Source: an uncultured Geobacteraceae bacterium
Lineage (GTDB): Bacteria > Desulfobacterota > Desulfuromonadia > Geobacterales > Pseudopelobacteraceae
Reading direction: 5' to 3'
NCBI GenBank assembly: GCA_903939115.1
Contig: CAJAFV010000075.1
Span: 62,001-126,000, forward strand
DNA: 64,000 bases
The stretch's first letter is position 1. Each line of letters opens with the position of its first letter. The notes beneath the pieces were generated by a model. It had not been told where the DNA came from. It searched no databases and saw only the letters and a program-made list of their open reading frames with translations. Shown here in pieces: positions 26,614 to 37,526 of this stretch. A program made the translations under genes and the position numbers.

Positions 26614-26657
26614 ATCAAACCGGAAGTGTGGGAGCAGATCCCCCTTCCGGTTTTGAT
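26614..26657 (+). terminator. hairpin terminator after first PpiC gene
   Basis: AATCAAACCGGAAG pairs with CTTCCGGTTTTGAT across a loop of about 16 bases, giving a strong stem ending in T residues. It begins 35 bp after the stop codon of the first PpiC gene and may reduce transcription into the second. Confidence 0.6.
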
Positions 26658-26665
26658 ATCTAACG

Positions 26666-27757
26666 ATGAAGCGAGTTCAAACTATGAATCAACGTACTTT
26701 GGCGGCAGTGACTACAAGCCTGACCCTGTTATTGCTCTGCGGATGTGCCGGCAATGACTCCGCTGTCACGAAGCAACCGGTGGAAGCGACGCTCAAGAGT
26801 GATCAATCGAGTTCGTCATCGGACAAGCCGGACAAACCAAAAAACATTACGAATGCCATTGTTGCTGTTGTCAACGATGACATTATCACGTTGTACAACG
26901 TTAACCGGGAAGCAGAGCCGGCTTTCGCTGAAGCTAAAAAGAAAGCCGTTCTCAATGACGCGGCCAAGAGCCAGATCCGCCGCATGGTCCTGGATCGCCT
27001 GGTTGAAAAAAAGTTGACCGACCAAAAAATCAAGGAACTGAATATCAAAGTATCCGAAGAAGAAATTCGTCAGGCGATTGACGACGTGCGTAAACAGAAC
27101 AATATTCCTTCGCAGGAAGCTCTGGTTGCCGCCCTCGCCGCGCAGGGGCTCTCTTTTGACCAGTATCGTATCCAACTTCAGGAACAGATTGAAAAATTGA
27201 AGCTGGTTAGCATGGAAGTACGCGCCAAGGTTCATGTTGGCGAAACCGAGATGCGGGACTATTACACCGCCAACCTGTCTAAATACACCGAAGAGGAGAG
27301 CTTCCGCGCTCGCCATATATTCTTTAAAACCGGTGAAAAGGCAACTTCGGAGGAGATTCTACGCGCAAGAGCCACCGCCGCTGCCGTCCTCATCGATGCC
27401 AGGGGAGGCAAGGACTTTGCCGAATTAGCAACAAAATTTTCCGAAGACCCGGCTGCCCGTAAAGATGGTGGTGATCTCGGCAGTTTCAAGAAAGGGGACA
27501 TGCAGCCGGACCTGGAAAAGACGATCATCTCGTTGAAACCGGGCGAGATCAGCGACCTTGTCTCTACGCCGATCGGTTTTCACATCATCAAGCTTGAGGC
27601 CAGAGTCGCCGGTGCAGTCAAGCCCTTTGAAAACGTTAAAGGCGATATTGAAGAGATCATTTACCGCAAAAAGTCAGAGGAACGCTTCAGCCAATGGGCC
27701 AAGGAACTGCGCGGTAAAGCCAGTGTCGAAATCAAGCCTCTGGACGGCTTGATGTAA
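26666..27757 (+). CDS. SurA/PpiC-type chaperone lipoprotein
   Basis: A 363-residue protein from ATG 26666 (ATG 26684 is an alternative). It has a lipoprotein signal with LCGC. Residues about 60-190 form a SurA-like N-terminal chaperone domain beginning IVAVVNDDIITLYNV. Residues about 205-305 are a parvulin domain with FRARHIFFKTGE, DGGDLGSFKKGDMQPDLE and PIGFHIIKLE. SurA proteins escort outer-membrane proteins through the periplasm. SurA is usually soluble, so a lipid-anchored form is noteworthy but not rare in this lineage. The pair with the preceding gene suggests duplication with divergence. Confidence 0.9.
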   Translation: MKRVQTMNQRTLAAVTTSLTLLLLCGCAGNDSAVTKQPVEATLKSDQSSSSSDKPDKPKNITNAIVAVVNDDIITLYNVNREAEPAFAEAKKKAVLNDAAKSQIRRMVLDRLVEKKLTDQKIKELNIKVSEEEIRQAIDDVRKQNNIPSQEALVAALAAQGLSFDQYRIQLQEQIEKLKLVSMEVRAKVHVGETEMRDYYTANLSKYTEEESFRARHIFFKTGEKATSEEILRARATAAAVLIDARGGKDFAELATKFSEDPAARKDGGDLGSFKKGDMQPDLEKTIISLKPGEISDLVSTPIGFHIIKLEARVAGAVKPFENVKGDIEEIIYRKKSEERFSQWAKELRGKASVEIKPLDGLM

Positions 27758-27794
27758 GTCCAATTAGGGATACTTTTATTATCAGAACAGAATA

Positions 27795-27832
27795 AAAACA
27801 GCCGCTCACCTATGCAGGGAGCGGCTGTTTTG
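27795..27832. terminator. bidirectional terminator
   Basis: AAAACAGCCGCTC and GAGCGGCTGTTTT form a perfect stem with a short loop, with A-tract and T-tract on either side, between convergent genes. It should end transcription in both directions. Confidence 0.9.
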
Positions 27833-27851
27833 TTGTGCTCTGTTTCTGAAT

Positions 27852-28592
27852 TTATTCCCTGCGACGCAGGTAACCTAAAAATTCCTCACAGGTAAGTTGC
27901 TTCTTCCGAATCAGGTGAGCTATTTCACGGCTCAAAGCGTGTTTTTCCCCATCTTTCATGGTTTCTTTCAACAGGGCAAACAACGGCGTATTACTGCTAT
28001 ACGGCTCCAGGCGAAGTCTCTCCTGCAACTCGAACGCCGACATATCGGACAACATCTGAGAGCAGAACATCATATAAACAGGATGGATCGAAGCAAGAGC
28101 GAGAGCTTCTTTGCCAGTGTACCCCTTGATCACTTCAAAACCCAGGGACTCAACCGCCTTGGCAAGTTTCTCTTCGCCGTTCCGGGACACGACCATTGAC
28201 TGCAGGTCCCAGGTTTCGGCCTCTTCTGTCAGGCCATAGACAGCAAGCCGACTCTGTAAATACTGTTCATCGATCGGAAGAGTGAAAAAACCGGCAACCG
28301 GGAACACCCCACCGACTTTTCCCATTTCACTCAAAAAAACCGGCAACACCGGGATATTGCGGGTAACGGGCGAGCTTTTAATTTTCAGCAGCACCCCCCA
28401 GCCATCGTCAGAGAACGGCGATACATCCAGAACAATTCCGAGCGGTCTTCCATCGGCAAGTTGGCTGTACTCAGCCAATCGGCAGACATACCCGCCTGTT
28501 TCAAGGTATGAAGAAAGTATTTCTTCACGCCCCTCTCCCGGCTTTACTCCCAATATCCAGAGTTCCCTGCGAGGTTCTGTGTTTTCTGCCAT
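27852..28592 (-). CDS. protein with two degenerate receiver-like domains
   Basis: A 246-residue protein; ATG 28592 follows AGGAG. Residues about 8-115 resemble a response-regulator receiver: IVLDVSPFSDDGW corresponds to the phospho-Asp strand, but the usual KP motif is replaced by TLPID. Residues about 125-230 form a second receiver-like domain (MVVSRNGEEKLAKAVESLGF start) in which the Asp strand reads MMFCSQ, so no phospho-acceptor is present. There is no output domain. It may be a phosphorylation-independent protein-interaction module. The call is by fold resemblance only. Confidence 0.6.
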   Translation of the reverse strand: MAENTEPRRELWILGVKPGEGREEILSSYLETGGYVCRLAEYSQLADGRPLGIVLDVSPFSDDGWGVLLKIKSSPVTRNIPVLPVFLSEMGKVGGVFPVAGFFTLPIDEQYLQSRLAVYGLTEEAETWDLQSMVVSRNGEEKLAKAVESLGFEVIKGYTGKEALALASIHPVYMMFCSQMLSDMSAFELQERLRLEPYSSNTPLFALLKETMKDGEKHALSREIAHLIRKKQLTCEEFLGYLRRRE

Positions 28593-28681
28593 AGCCGCTC
28601 CTGTCTGCAATGCATAAAATAAAGGAATGGATTCTCTTACCAGAAAGCTACACCAAAAACCAGTCAATCATTACATGTGCG

Positions 28682-30157
28682 TTAAGAGTCCGCTGAGTAA
28701 AGTTCAAGAATTTTCTCAATTATGTTTGTTGTTGATTTGCCATCTACAAAAGTAATTAACTCCACCCGACCGCCGTACGACTCTACAATCTCCCGTCCCA
28801 CAACGCCATCCAGCGAATAATCACCCCCCTTAGCCAGTATATACGGCTTGAGAGCAGCTATCAGCTCCAGAGGAGTATCTTCCTCAAAGATGGTAACATA
28901 ATCGATACAATCAAGAGCGGCCAGCAGATGCGAACGCTCCTCCTGATCAATCAATGGTCGTTTGGGCCCTTTCAGGCGACGCACAGAAGCGTCGCTGTTG
29001 AGTCCAAGTACGAGCAGATCGCCGAGGCTTCTGGCTTTTTGCAGATATTTCACATGCCCGGCATGCAGCAGATCAAAGCAGCCGTTGGTAAAAACGATCC
29101 GTTTTCCCCTGTTTTTCTCAGCCTCCAGCAGTGGGGAGAGCGCAGCCAGACTCTTTATTTTAGCATGGCTGTCCTTGTGGGCACGTGAGACCGTATCGAT
29201 AATTTCCTGCGGGGTAACGATGGAAGTTCCCAACTTGCCAACCGCAATACCGGCGGCTACATTAGCCAACCGTGCAGATTCGGCCATACTGAAACCGGAG
29301 GCGATGCCTAAAGCCAGCGCTGCCAGCACGGTATCACCGGCGCCTGAAACATCGAACACTTCACGGGCAACAGTCGGGATGTGAACAATTTCGCCGCCCT
29401 TTGAAAAAAGTGACATCCCCTCTTCACTACGGGTGATCAACAGGTGCTGCAATCCGGTGGCATTCATGATAACAGCGGCCGCCTTTGCCAGAGTCGCTGC
29501 ATCTGTTATGGTTACTCCGGATGCGGCCTCGGCCTCCTTGCGGTTCGGCGTCAGCAGTGTTGCCCCGGCATAGCGGCTGTAATCAGTCCCCTTCGGGTCA
29601 ACGAGAACGGGAATACCTGCCATAGCAGCTGCTGATATAGCCGCGGCGATTACCACCTGAGTCAAAACCCCTTTGTTGTAATCCGACAGAACGATAACGT
29701 TATACTCACCGGCATGGGCAATTATCCAGGCGGAGAGCTGCTGTTCAACGGCAACCGGTAACGGCTCCCGTGACTCCCGGTCAATCCGTACAATCTGCTG
29801 ATTCGCCGCCACTACTCTCGTTTTACGACTGGTACGGCGCTCAGGTTCCTGGAATACGCCCTGAATATCAATCTTGTGGTGACTGAACTGCCCCAGCAAC
29901 TCGCGACCGTTCTGGTCATCTCCAACGACGGAACAGACCGAAACCTGCGCTCCGAGTGCCGCCAGATTATGCACAACATTACCGGCACCACCTAATCGCA
30001 GCTCCTCGCGGATAACATCGACGATCTGCACCGGAGCCTCCGGTGAGATACGGTCCGCCCTCCCCCAGAGGTACTCGTCAAGCATCAGATCACCGATAAC
30101 CAGGCAGCGGATATCAGCACAATGAGCAAAAAGAGTTTCAACAGTTATACGTTCCAC
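28682..30157 (-). CDS. hldE: bifunctional heptose-7-P kinase / heptose-1-P adenylyltransferase
   Basis: A 491-residue enzyme for ADP-heptose synthesis. The GTG start at 30157 is chosen because AAAGGGGG precedes it and it matches the family start. Residues about 10-325 are the ribokinase-like kinase (VIGDLMLDEYLWGRADRISP; FDVSGAGDTVLAALALG). Residues about 345-491 are the nucleotidyltransferase with TNGCFDLLHAGHVKYL, whose HxGH motif is intact. The two activities supply LPS inner-core heptose. gmhA, which makes the substrate, lies immediately upstream. Confidence 0.96.
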   Translation of the reverse strand: MERITVETLFAHCADIRCLVIGDLMLDEYLWGRADRISPEAPVQIVDVIREELRLGGAGNVVHNLAALGAQVSVCSVVGDDQNGRELLGQFSHHKIDIQGVFQEPERRTSRKTRVVAANQQIVRIDRESREPLPVAVEQQLSAWIIAHAGEYNVIVLSDYNKGVLTQVVIAAAISAAAMAGIPVLVDPKGTDYSRYAGATLLTPNRKEAEAASGVTITDAATLAKAAAVIMNATGLQHLLITRSEEGMSLFSKGGEIVHIPTVAREVFDVSGAGDTVLAALALGIASGFSMAESARLANVAAGIAVGKLGTSIVTPQEIIDTVSRAHKDSHAKIKSLAALSPLLEAEKNRGKRIVFTNGCFDLLHAGHVKYLQKARSLGDLLVLGLNSDASVRRLKGPKRPLIDQEERSHLLAALDCIDYVTIFEEDTPLELIAALKPYILAKGGDYSLDGVVGREIVESYGGRVELITFVDGKSTTNIIEKILELYSADS

Positions 30158-30191
30158 GCGACCCCCTTTGAAAACTATGCCAATTTTGGTA

Positions 30192-30764
30192 TTATGCAGT
30201 AAATAGCGTCTTTTCCAGCAAATCACAGACGATATGGATAATGGTGATGTGCCCTTCCTGAACCCGGGGCGTATCATCAGTCGGCACGACCAGCGCGAGA
30301 TCACAGCAATTCTTGATGCTGCCTCCATCTTTGCCGAGCAGACCAACCGTACGACACCCCATTTCCCGTGCCAACTCCAGAGCCAGCTGTACGTTGGGAG
30401 AATTCCCGCTGGTTGAGATCCCGACAATCAGGTCTCCCGCAGCTCCCAACGCCTCGACCTGGCGCCGGAAGACCTTATCAAAACCGTAATCATTACCGAT
30501 AGCGGTCAGAATCGAAGTATCCGTCGAGAGCGCTATTGCCGGCAGCCCTCTTCGTTCCATCTTGAAGCGGCCGACAATCTCCGCAACAAAATGCTGGGCA
30601 TCCGCCGCCGAACCGCCATTTCCCATCACAAGCAGTTTTCCGCCCTGACTGAATGTCTCCGCAAGTAACGTCACCATTTCGGCTATCCGGGGCGGCATCT
30701 CCTGCTCAATTCGGGCTATGACGTCGCGATGAGCGGCTAATTGTGCTGAGATCTCTGTTATCAT
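30192..30764 (-). CDS. gmhA: phosphoheptose isomerase
   Basis: A 190-residue SIS-domain enzyme converting sedoheptulose 7-phosphate (a transketolase product) to heptose 7-phosphate. Motifs: GNGGSAADAQHFVAE, the conserved IALSTDTS, GISTSGNSPNV, and the C-terminal metal/active-site TPRVQEGHITIIH. The start overlaps the upstream glycosyltransferase stop by four bases. hldE follows 34 bp downstream. Confidence 0.96.
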   Translation of the reverse strand: MITEISAQLAAHRDVIARIEQEMPPRIAEMVTLLAETFSQGGKLLVMGNGGSAADAQHFVAEIVGRFKMERRGLPAIALSTDTSILTAIGNDYGFDKVFRRQVEALGAAGDLIVGISTSGNSPNVQLALELAREMGCRTVGLLGKDGGSIKNCCDLALVVPTDDTPRVQEGHITIIHIVCDLLEKTLFTA

Positions 30765-31825
30765 GGCATTGCTCCTGAAAATTCCTGCGACTGAAGTTGT
30801 GTGGGTACAAAGCTATTGAAAAGCTCGTCACGCGAGATGGCAGAGTCAATACCCGGAAAGAGAATCTCGCTGCATCCCCGCACCGCGAGCATATCGGGTG
30901 ACGCAACCCGCAGTGCCGAAATCTTCCGCTGAAGGTTTTTCAGCGGAAACAAAAAGGAGAGAGCGACTAATTCTATACCGGTATGCAGACCATTCCAGCC
31001 CATTTTTCTAAAATCTGAATATTGGCGACGATACAGCAGCAGTGTGAATCGATGTCCCTGACGGGCACCATTCAAAATAGTGGCGACAGTGTCGGCGAGA
31101 GAACCTGCCCCGGCTTCCGGCCCAAAATAAACGCAATAATGACGGGCTATTCCCCACTTAGATATATACGCAGAACGGCTGTTCTGGAACATCTCGTTTC
31201 TGCGTTGCACTGAACCGAACTGCTGGCCGGCAGAGCAGATCAGACTGCTGCGACCGGTGATGGCGGTTCGATAACCAACGGCAGCGACACGCCGTACATA
31301 CTCGCTCAGACACCACTCATCACCATCAAGAGTGTCATCAAACAGACCGGCCACCATACGCATTTCGGTACGGACCAGAAGCGTTGCAAAAGAGACGGTG
31401 CAGCTTTCCATAACCGAACATCCCGGAGCGAGGTCCGGTATCTTCGGAGCTGCCACACCGCAGAACAGCGGTGAGACAATCCCGGCACCGGTCGTTTCTG
31501 CCGCGTCTACCAGCGTCTCCAGCCATCCGGAGTGCACCGTCACATGTGGTCGGACGATAACGGTATAATCGCTGTCGGAGCGGGTGAGACCGAGATTGAT
31601 GGCAGCAACCAGTCCGATATTCCGTTCAGACTTGATAAACAGTCCCTGTTCACCCATTGGCTCGGAGAACTCCTCCAGCATGAGCTCCGTTTCACGGCTG
31701 CTGCCGTTATCAACAATGATCAGGCGTGTTCCGGGAGAGTGCGCAAGTATCGCGGCAAGACAGGCACGGGTTTCAAAAGGGTTATTCCAGACAGGAACAA
31801 GAATGTCAATGGTCGGGGAGATCAT
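30761..31825 (-). CDS. family-2 glycosyltransferase with atypical DxD site
   Basis: A 354-residue soluble-looking protein. The N-terminal GT-A fold is clear: IDILVPVWNNPFETRACL, LIIVDNGSS and NIGLVAAINLGL. At the position of the DxD metal motif it reads VIVRPHV, with no acidic pair, so catalysis may be altered or the DxD lies elsewhere. The operon with gmhA and hldE (4-bp overlap with gmhA) suggests a role in lipopolysaccharide assembly. No ribosome-binding site is clear before ATG 31825. Confidence 0.8.
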   Translation of the reverse strand: MISPTIDILVPVWNNPFETRACLAAILAHSPGTRLIIVDNGSSRETELMLEEFSEPMGEQGLFIKSERNIGLVAAINLGLTRSDSDYTVIVRPHVTVHSGWLETLVDAAETTGAGIVSPLFCGVAAPKIPDLAPGCSVMESCTVSFATLLVRTEMRMVAGLFDDTLDGDEWCLSEYVRRVAAVGYRTAITGRSSLICSAGQQFGSVQRRNEMFQNSRSAYISKWGIARHYCVYFGPEAGAGSLADTVATILNGARQGHRFTLLLYRRQYSDFRKMGWNGLHTGIELVALSFLFPLKNLQRKISALRVASPDMLAVRGCSEILFPGIDSAISRDELFNSFVPTQLQSQEFSGAMP

Positions 31826-31906
31826 AAGTTAGGTATGAGAGGGTTTTACCTGATGAGCCACAGAGACCGGGTTGTAAACGCCCTCTGTGACTCAAACGGC
31901 AACAAA

Positions 31907-32965
<1,059 letters not shown>

Positions 32966-33130
32966 TCAGTGATCATATCATTTGGGTAAAATGGCTGAAT
33001 ACAATACCAGAGTCATGCCATGTAATGCAAGAACGAATTGATTTTGTCGGGTTCCGGTAGTAATACCAGCCGGAAATGGTATATATATTGAATCCGCATA
33101 TCTACTCATGCGGCAGGAGGAGCCATCATA

Positions 33131-34336
33131 ATGAGCCTTGACTCTATAGGTAAATTAAAAATTGACAAGACGGTTTTCCAGCAGAAAAACAGGAGTAAGA
33201 AACGCTGGATAATTATTGTTGCAGCTGTCCCGCTGCTGGTTAGTGCGACGATCTGGGCTCTTGAGCGCAGAGGCGTCCTTATTGAAACAACGACAGTATC
33301 CCTGATATATCCGACACAATCGTTCACGCTGCTGAACGCGAGCGGTTATGTCGTTGCGCAGCGCAAGGCGGCGGTTGCTTCAAAGATGACCGGGCGGCTT
33401 GAGTGGATCGGCGTCATGGAAGGAAGCCGCGTCAGCAGTGGGCAGATTATCGCCCGACTGGAGAATCGAGACAGCGACGCAGTTGTCAGCCAGGGAATGG
33501 CCGCTGTTCAGAATGCCAAGGCAAATGTTGACCAGGCACGGGCAGAACAAGATGACTCCAAACTCTCTTATGAACGGCTGAAGGAGTTGATCGGCCAGGG
33601 GATCATTTCCCGGGCTGACTTTGACACCGCCGAGTCGCGCTATATGCGGGGCAAAGCCTCCGTCGCTGCAGCGGAGGCGGCGGTGCGGGTTGCAGAGTCG
33701 TCTCTACAGGGTGCTCGGGTATCCTATGATTACTCGTTGATACGCGCCCCTTTCGAGGCGGTAGTCCTGACAAAAAATGCCGATGTCGGGGACATCATCA
33801 CCCCGCTTGGTGCAGCTGCAAACGCCAAGGCCGCCGTGGTTACCATCGCCGATCTGGCGTCGTTACAGGTAGAGGCGGATGTCTCCGAATCGAACCTGGA
33901 AAAGGTCAAGACTGGACAACCGTGCGAAATCACCCTGGATGCCCTGCCGAACTCCCGCTTCAGAGGGGTATTGCAGACCATTGTACCGACCGCTGACCGG
34001 ACAAAGGCCTCTGTGATGGTAAAGGTCCGGTTTTTAGATAGCGATCAACGCATCCTGCCCGAGATGAGCGCCAAGGTGGCTATTCTTTCCCGCCAGGCGA
34101 CCGCACAGGATCAAAAAGCAAAAATAGTTCTCAACCCATCGGCAATAATCAAGGCAAACGGCAGGGATGCGGTATATCTGCTCGATAATGGTCATGTCCG
34201 GATCACTCCGATAACGGTTGGCGCACGTTTTGGCGAACTGGCAGAAGTAAGCGGGGTCAAGCCGGGAGATAAGGTGGCGTTACGCCCGCTGGAAAAGTTG
34301 AAGGACGGCAAAAACATCAGCGTGGTGGAAAAATAG
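33131..34336 (+). CDS. periplasmic adaptor (HlyD/MacA family), second exporter
   Basis: A 401-residue membrane-fusion protein; ATG 33131 follows GGAGGAG. It has an N-terminal membrane anchor (residues about 26-44), biotinyl-lipoyl halves around YVVAQRKAAVASKMTG and SLIRAPFEAVVLTKNADVG, a coiled-coil hairpin with the short break IGQGIISRADFDTAESR, then a beta-barrel. The stop is immediately followed by the ATPase start. It probably docks to a TolC-like channel encoded elsewhere. Confidence 0.92.
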   Translation: MSLDSIGKLKIDKTVFQQKNRSKKRWIIIVAAVPLLVSATIWALERRGVLIETTTVSLIYPTQSFTLLNASGYVVAQRKAAVASKMTGRLEWIGVMEGSRVSSGQIIARLENRDSDAVVSQGMAAVQNAKANVDQARAEQDDSKLSYERLKELIGQGIISRADFDTAESRYMRGKASVAAAEAAVRVAESSLQGARVSYDYSLIRAPFEAVVLTKNADVGDIITPLGAAANAKAAVVTIADLASLQVEADVSESNLEKVKTGQPCEITLDALPNSRFRGVLQTIVPTADRTKASVMVKVRFLDSDQRILPEMSAKVAILSRQATAQDQKAKIVLNPSAIIKANGRDAVYLLDNGHVRITPITVGARFGELAEVSGVKPGDKVALRPLEKLKDGKNISVVEK

Positions 34337-35023
34337 ATGACCGCGCATTCCGACATAGTCACTATTAGAAACGTGACCAAATCGTACCGGCGCGGCAATC
34401 AGCCGGTACCGGTGCTGGAGGATATCAGTTTCGCCATTCAATCCGGCGAGTTCCTCGCTCTGATGGGGCCGTCCGGATCCGGTAAAAGTACGCTGCTCAA
34501 CCTGATTGCCGGCATCGACAAGGTTGACAGCGGCAGCATTACCATCGGCGACTGCGAGATTACGACCCTGAGCGAGACAGAATTAGCCCGGTGGCGGGCC
34601 GTAAACGTCGGCTTCGTCTTCCAGTTCTACAACCTTATTCCGGTGCTGACGGCGTACGAAAATGTCGAACTGCCATTGCTGCTCACGAGGCTTTCTCGCC
34701 GGGAACGACGAGAGCATGTCGAGACCGCCCTGGAAATAGTACGTCTGGCCGATCGGATGGACCACCGCCCCTCGCAGCTTTCCGGCGGCCAGCAGCAGCG
34801 TGTGGCCATAGCTCGGGCTATTGTCACCGACCCCGCCATCCTGGTGGCAGACGAACCGACTGGGGATCTCGATCGCGTCTCCGCAGGAGAAATTTTATCC
34901 CTGATGGATCATCTGGTGCTGGATTTCCACAAGACCATCATCATGGTCACCCATGACCCGCGTGCCGCAGAAAAGGCCCATGTTATCCGGCACCTGGAAA
35001 AAGGGCTGCTTACGGACGGCTGA
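34337..35023 (+). CDS. ABC transporter ATP-binding protein, second exporter
   Basis: A 228-residue MacB/LolD-type ATPase whose ATG abuts the adaptor stop. Walker [11 protein letters not shown]-loop [10 protein letters not shown], signature LSGGQQQR, Walker [12 protein letters not shown] and [11 protein letters not shown] are all intact. It should drive the two permeases that follow. Confidence 0.93.
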   Translation: MTAHSDIVTIRNVTKSYRRGNQPVPVLEDISFAIQSGEFLALMGPSGSGKSTLLNLIAGIDKVDSGSITIGDCEITTLSETELARWRAVNVGFVFQFYNLIPVLTAYENVELPLLLTRLSRRERREHVETALEIVRLADRMDHRPSQLSGGQQQRVAIARAIVTDPAILVADEPTGDLDRVSAGEILSLMDHLVLDFHKTIIMVTHDPRAAEKAHVIRHLEKGLLTDG

Positions 35024-35024
35024 C

Positions 35025-36182
35025 ATGTTCATGGTGAAATACATCCTGCGCAACGCCTTCCGCCACAAACTCCGCGCTCTACTGACGATAACCGGGGTGG
35101 CGATCGCCATCCTGGCCTTTGGACTCCTGCGCACTCTGGTCGGGCTCTGGTATCTTGGCGTGGAGTCATCCTCATCCACCCGACTGGTTGCCCGCAACGC
35201 CATTTCACTGGTTTTTTCCCTGCCGATTTCATACAAAGAACGCATCCGCCAGATCCCCGGAGTCACCAAGGTAGGTGCTATGAACTGGTTCGGCGGAATT
35301 TACATCTCAGAGAAAAATTTTTTTCCGAATTTCGCCATCGAGCCGCAGGCGTTTCTCGATCTGTATCCGGAATTTCTCCTTTCACCCGAAGAGCAGAAGG
35401 GCTTTCTACATGACCGGCAGGGCGCTGTTGTCGGTCGCAAACTGGCGGCCAAGCAGGGGTGGAAACTCGGTGACCGGGTCATTTTAAAGGGCACCATTTT
35501 CCCGGGGCAGTGGGAATTCGTTATCCGGGGCATTTACCGCGGAGCCCAGCGCAGCACCGACGAAACCCAGTTTTTCTTCAACTGGGATTACCTGAATGAA
35601 ACCCTCCGCCGCACCATCGCACGGCGTGCCGATCAGGCCGGAATCTATATAATCGGCGTATCCAACCCGGAAAAGGCCGCCGAGGTCGCGGTGGCAATAG
35701 ACACCTCATTCAAAAATTCCCTCGCCGAGACCATGACCGAGACGGAAAAAGCCTTCCAGCTCAGTTTTGTCACAATGACCGAGGCGATTATGATCGCCAT
35801 AAAGATTGTTTCATACGTGGTCATTGTCATTATTATGGTCGTGGCGGCCAATACCATGGCTATGACCGCCCGGGAGCGCATCTCGGAGTATGCCACCCTG
35901 AAAACGCTCGGTTTCCAGTGGTATCATATCGCTTCAGCAGTTTTCGGCGAGTCGCTGTTCATCGCCACCCTTGGTGGCATCGCCGGGATTATGGGAACCT
36001 TTCCCGCTGCCGGCGTGATCGAACAAGAGCTCTCTCAGTTTTTTCCCTCTTTTCAGGTAACCACGACCACCATACTTCTGCAGCTGTCTGCCGCCGTTCT
36101 GGTCGGCGCCACGGCCTCAATATTCCCGACCTGGCGTGCCGCTACCATCAGGATCGCCGACGGACTGCGGCGCATCGGGTAA
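35025..36182 (+). CDS. FtsX-like ABC permease, first of pair
   Basis: A 385-residue permease starting at ATG 35025, one base after the ATPase stop. It has an N-terminal helix, a periplasmic MacB-type domain (about residues 45-260) and three C-terminal helices with the FtsX motif ARERISEYATLKTLGFQ. It differs in sequence from the next permease, so the pump is likely a heterodimer. Confidence 0.9.
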   Translation: MFMVKYILRNAFRHKLRALLTITGVAIAILAFGLLRTLVGLWYLGVESSSSTRLVARNAISLVFSLPISYKERIRQIPGVTKVGAMNWFGGIYISEKNFFPNFAIEPQAFLDLYPEFLLSPEEQKGFLHDRQGAVVGRKLAAKQGWKLGDRVILKGTIFPGQWEFVIRGIYRGAQRSTDETQFFFNWDYLNETLRRTIARRADQAGIYIIGVSNPEKAAEVAVAIDTSFKNSLAETMTETEKAFQLSFVTMTEAIMIAIKIVSYVVIVIIMVVAANTMAMTARERISEYATLKTLGFQWYHIASAVFGESLFIATLGGIAGIMGTFPAAGVIEQELSQFFPSFQVTTTTILLQLSAAVLVGATASIFPTWRAATIRIADGLRRIG

Positions 36183-36186
36183 CATC

Positions 36187-37353
36187 GTGAAAATTCCCCT
36201 TTCATACAGCATGCGCAATCTCTTGACGAGACGGATGACCACGGTGCTGACCGCGTCCGGTATGGCACTTGTGGTCATGGTCTTCGCGGCTACATTGATG
36301 CTGACGGAAGGCTTGCAGAAAACGCTGGTAGCGACCGGATCGCCGGACAATGCCATTGTGATTCGCAAGGGGGCTCAAACCGAGGTACAGAGCGGTGTTG
36401 AGCGACAGCAGGCAAATCTTGTCGAGAGCCTGCCCGGAATCGCCATCGGTTCAGACGGCAGCCGCCTTCTGGCCAAGGAGCTGGTGGTATTAATCAATCT
36501 CCCCAAACGGGGGAGCAATAAGCCCTCAAACGTGGTCATTCGCGGGACATCTCCCGCTTCACTGGCTTTGAGGCCGCAAGTACAGCTCATCGAGGGAAGG
36601 ATGCCGCGCTCCGGCTCCTCCGAAATCATGACCGGCTCCGGCATTGCCCGCCGCTTTCAAGGAACCGGTATCGGAGAACATCTCCGTTTCGGGATGCGCG
36701 ACTGGACTGTTGTCGGGATATTTGACGCGGGGACGACCGGCTTCAACTCGGAGGTGTGGGGGGACGTGGACCAGCTGATGCAGGCGTTCCGAAGACCGGT
36801 CTACTCCTCAATGCTGTTCAGACTGGTTGACACCAGTAACTTTGAAAAGCTGAAAGATCGGATCGAGAGCGATCCACGGTTGACGCTGGAGGCAAAGCGC
36901 GAACCGCGCTACTATCTGGACCAGTCCGAAGCGATGGCAAAATTCCTCAACATACTCGGCATGACGTTGACCATGATATTTTCTCTCGGTGCGATCATCG
37001 GCGCCATGATTACCATGTACGCCTCCGTAGCGAACCGCGTCGCAGAGATCGGTACACTCCGGGCACTCGGTTTCCGGCGTTCCAGCATACTGGCCGCCTT
37101 CCTCTCCGAGGCGTTGACACTCGGCCTGATCGGAGGACTGGTTGGGGTGTTCTGCGCCTCATTCCTGCAGCTGCTCACCATTTCCACCATGAACTGGCAA
37201 ACCTTTGCCGAACTCTCCTTTTCATTCCACCTCACTCTTACCACCGCCCTCGAATCAATCAGTTTCTCCATGTTCATGGGGCTGGCAGGCGGACTTATCC
37301 CTGCGCTGCGAGCCGGCAGAATCAGTATTGTGGATGCATTGAGGGAAAGCTGA
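36187..37353 (+). CDS. FtsX-like ABC permease, second of pair
   Basis: A 388-residue permease starting at GTG 36187, four bases after the preceding stop. It has the same layout: TM1 in the first 45 residues (MTTVLTASGMALVVMVF), a periplasmic domain, and three C-terminal helices with VAEIGTLRALGFRRSSIL. It ends the four-gene exporter unit; a repeat element and a toxin-antitoxin island follow. Confidence 0.9.
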   Translation: MKIPLSYSMRNLLTRRMTTVLTASGMALVVMVFAATLMLTEGLQKTLVATGSPDNAIVIRKGAQTEVQSGVERQQANLVESLPGIAIGSDGSRLLAKELVVLINLPKRGSNKPSNVVIRGTSPASLALRPQVQLIEGRMPRSGSSEIMTGSGIARRFQGTGIGEHLRFGMRDWTVVGIFDAGTTGFNSEVWGDVDQLMQAFRRPVYSSMLFRLVDTSNFEKLKDRIESDPRLTLEAKREPRYYLDQSEAMAKFLNILGMTLTMIFSLGAIIGAMITMYASVANRVAEIGTLRALGFRRSSILAAFLSEALTLGLIGGLVGVFCASFLQLLTISTMNWQTFAELSFSFHLTLTTALESISFSMFMGLAGGLIPALRAGRISIVDALRES

Positions 37354-37394
37354 TCTCGTTAACTCCAAACCATAAGCCTAGAAACGGCCTTTGC

Positions 37395-37515
37395 ACCGCA
37401 GAGGACGCCGAGGAACGCCTAGAAAACAAGTAGTTATTTAAATTACTATCACCTCCCAAATGGTTATATGCTTTTAAAGCGTAACCTTTCGATTTTACCC
37501 AGAGTTCCTCTGCGG
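37395..37515. repeat. CCGCAGAGGA inverted repeat
   Basis: ACCGCAGAGGA (37395-37405) and its exact complement TCCTCTGCGGT (37505-37515) bound an AT-rich 100-bp interior. The sequence type (CCGCAGAGGACGC) is another common dispersed repeat. It lies where the 5' end of the XRE regulator gene should be and seems to have cut it off. Confidence 0.7.
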
Positions 37516-37526
37516 TAACTGCTTTT

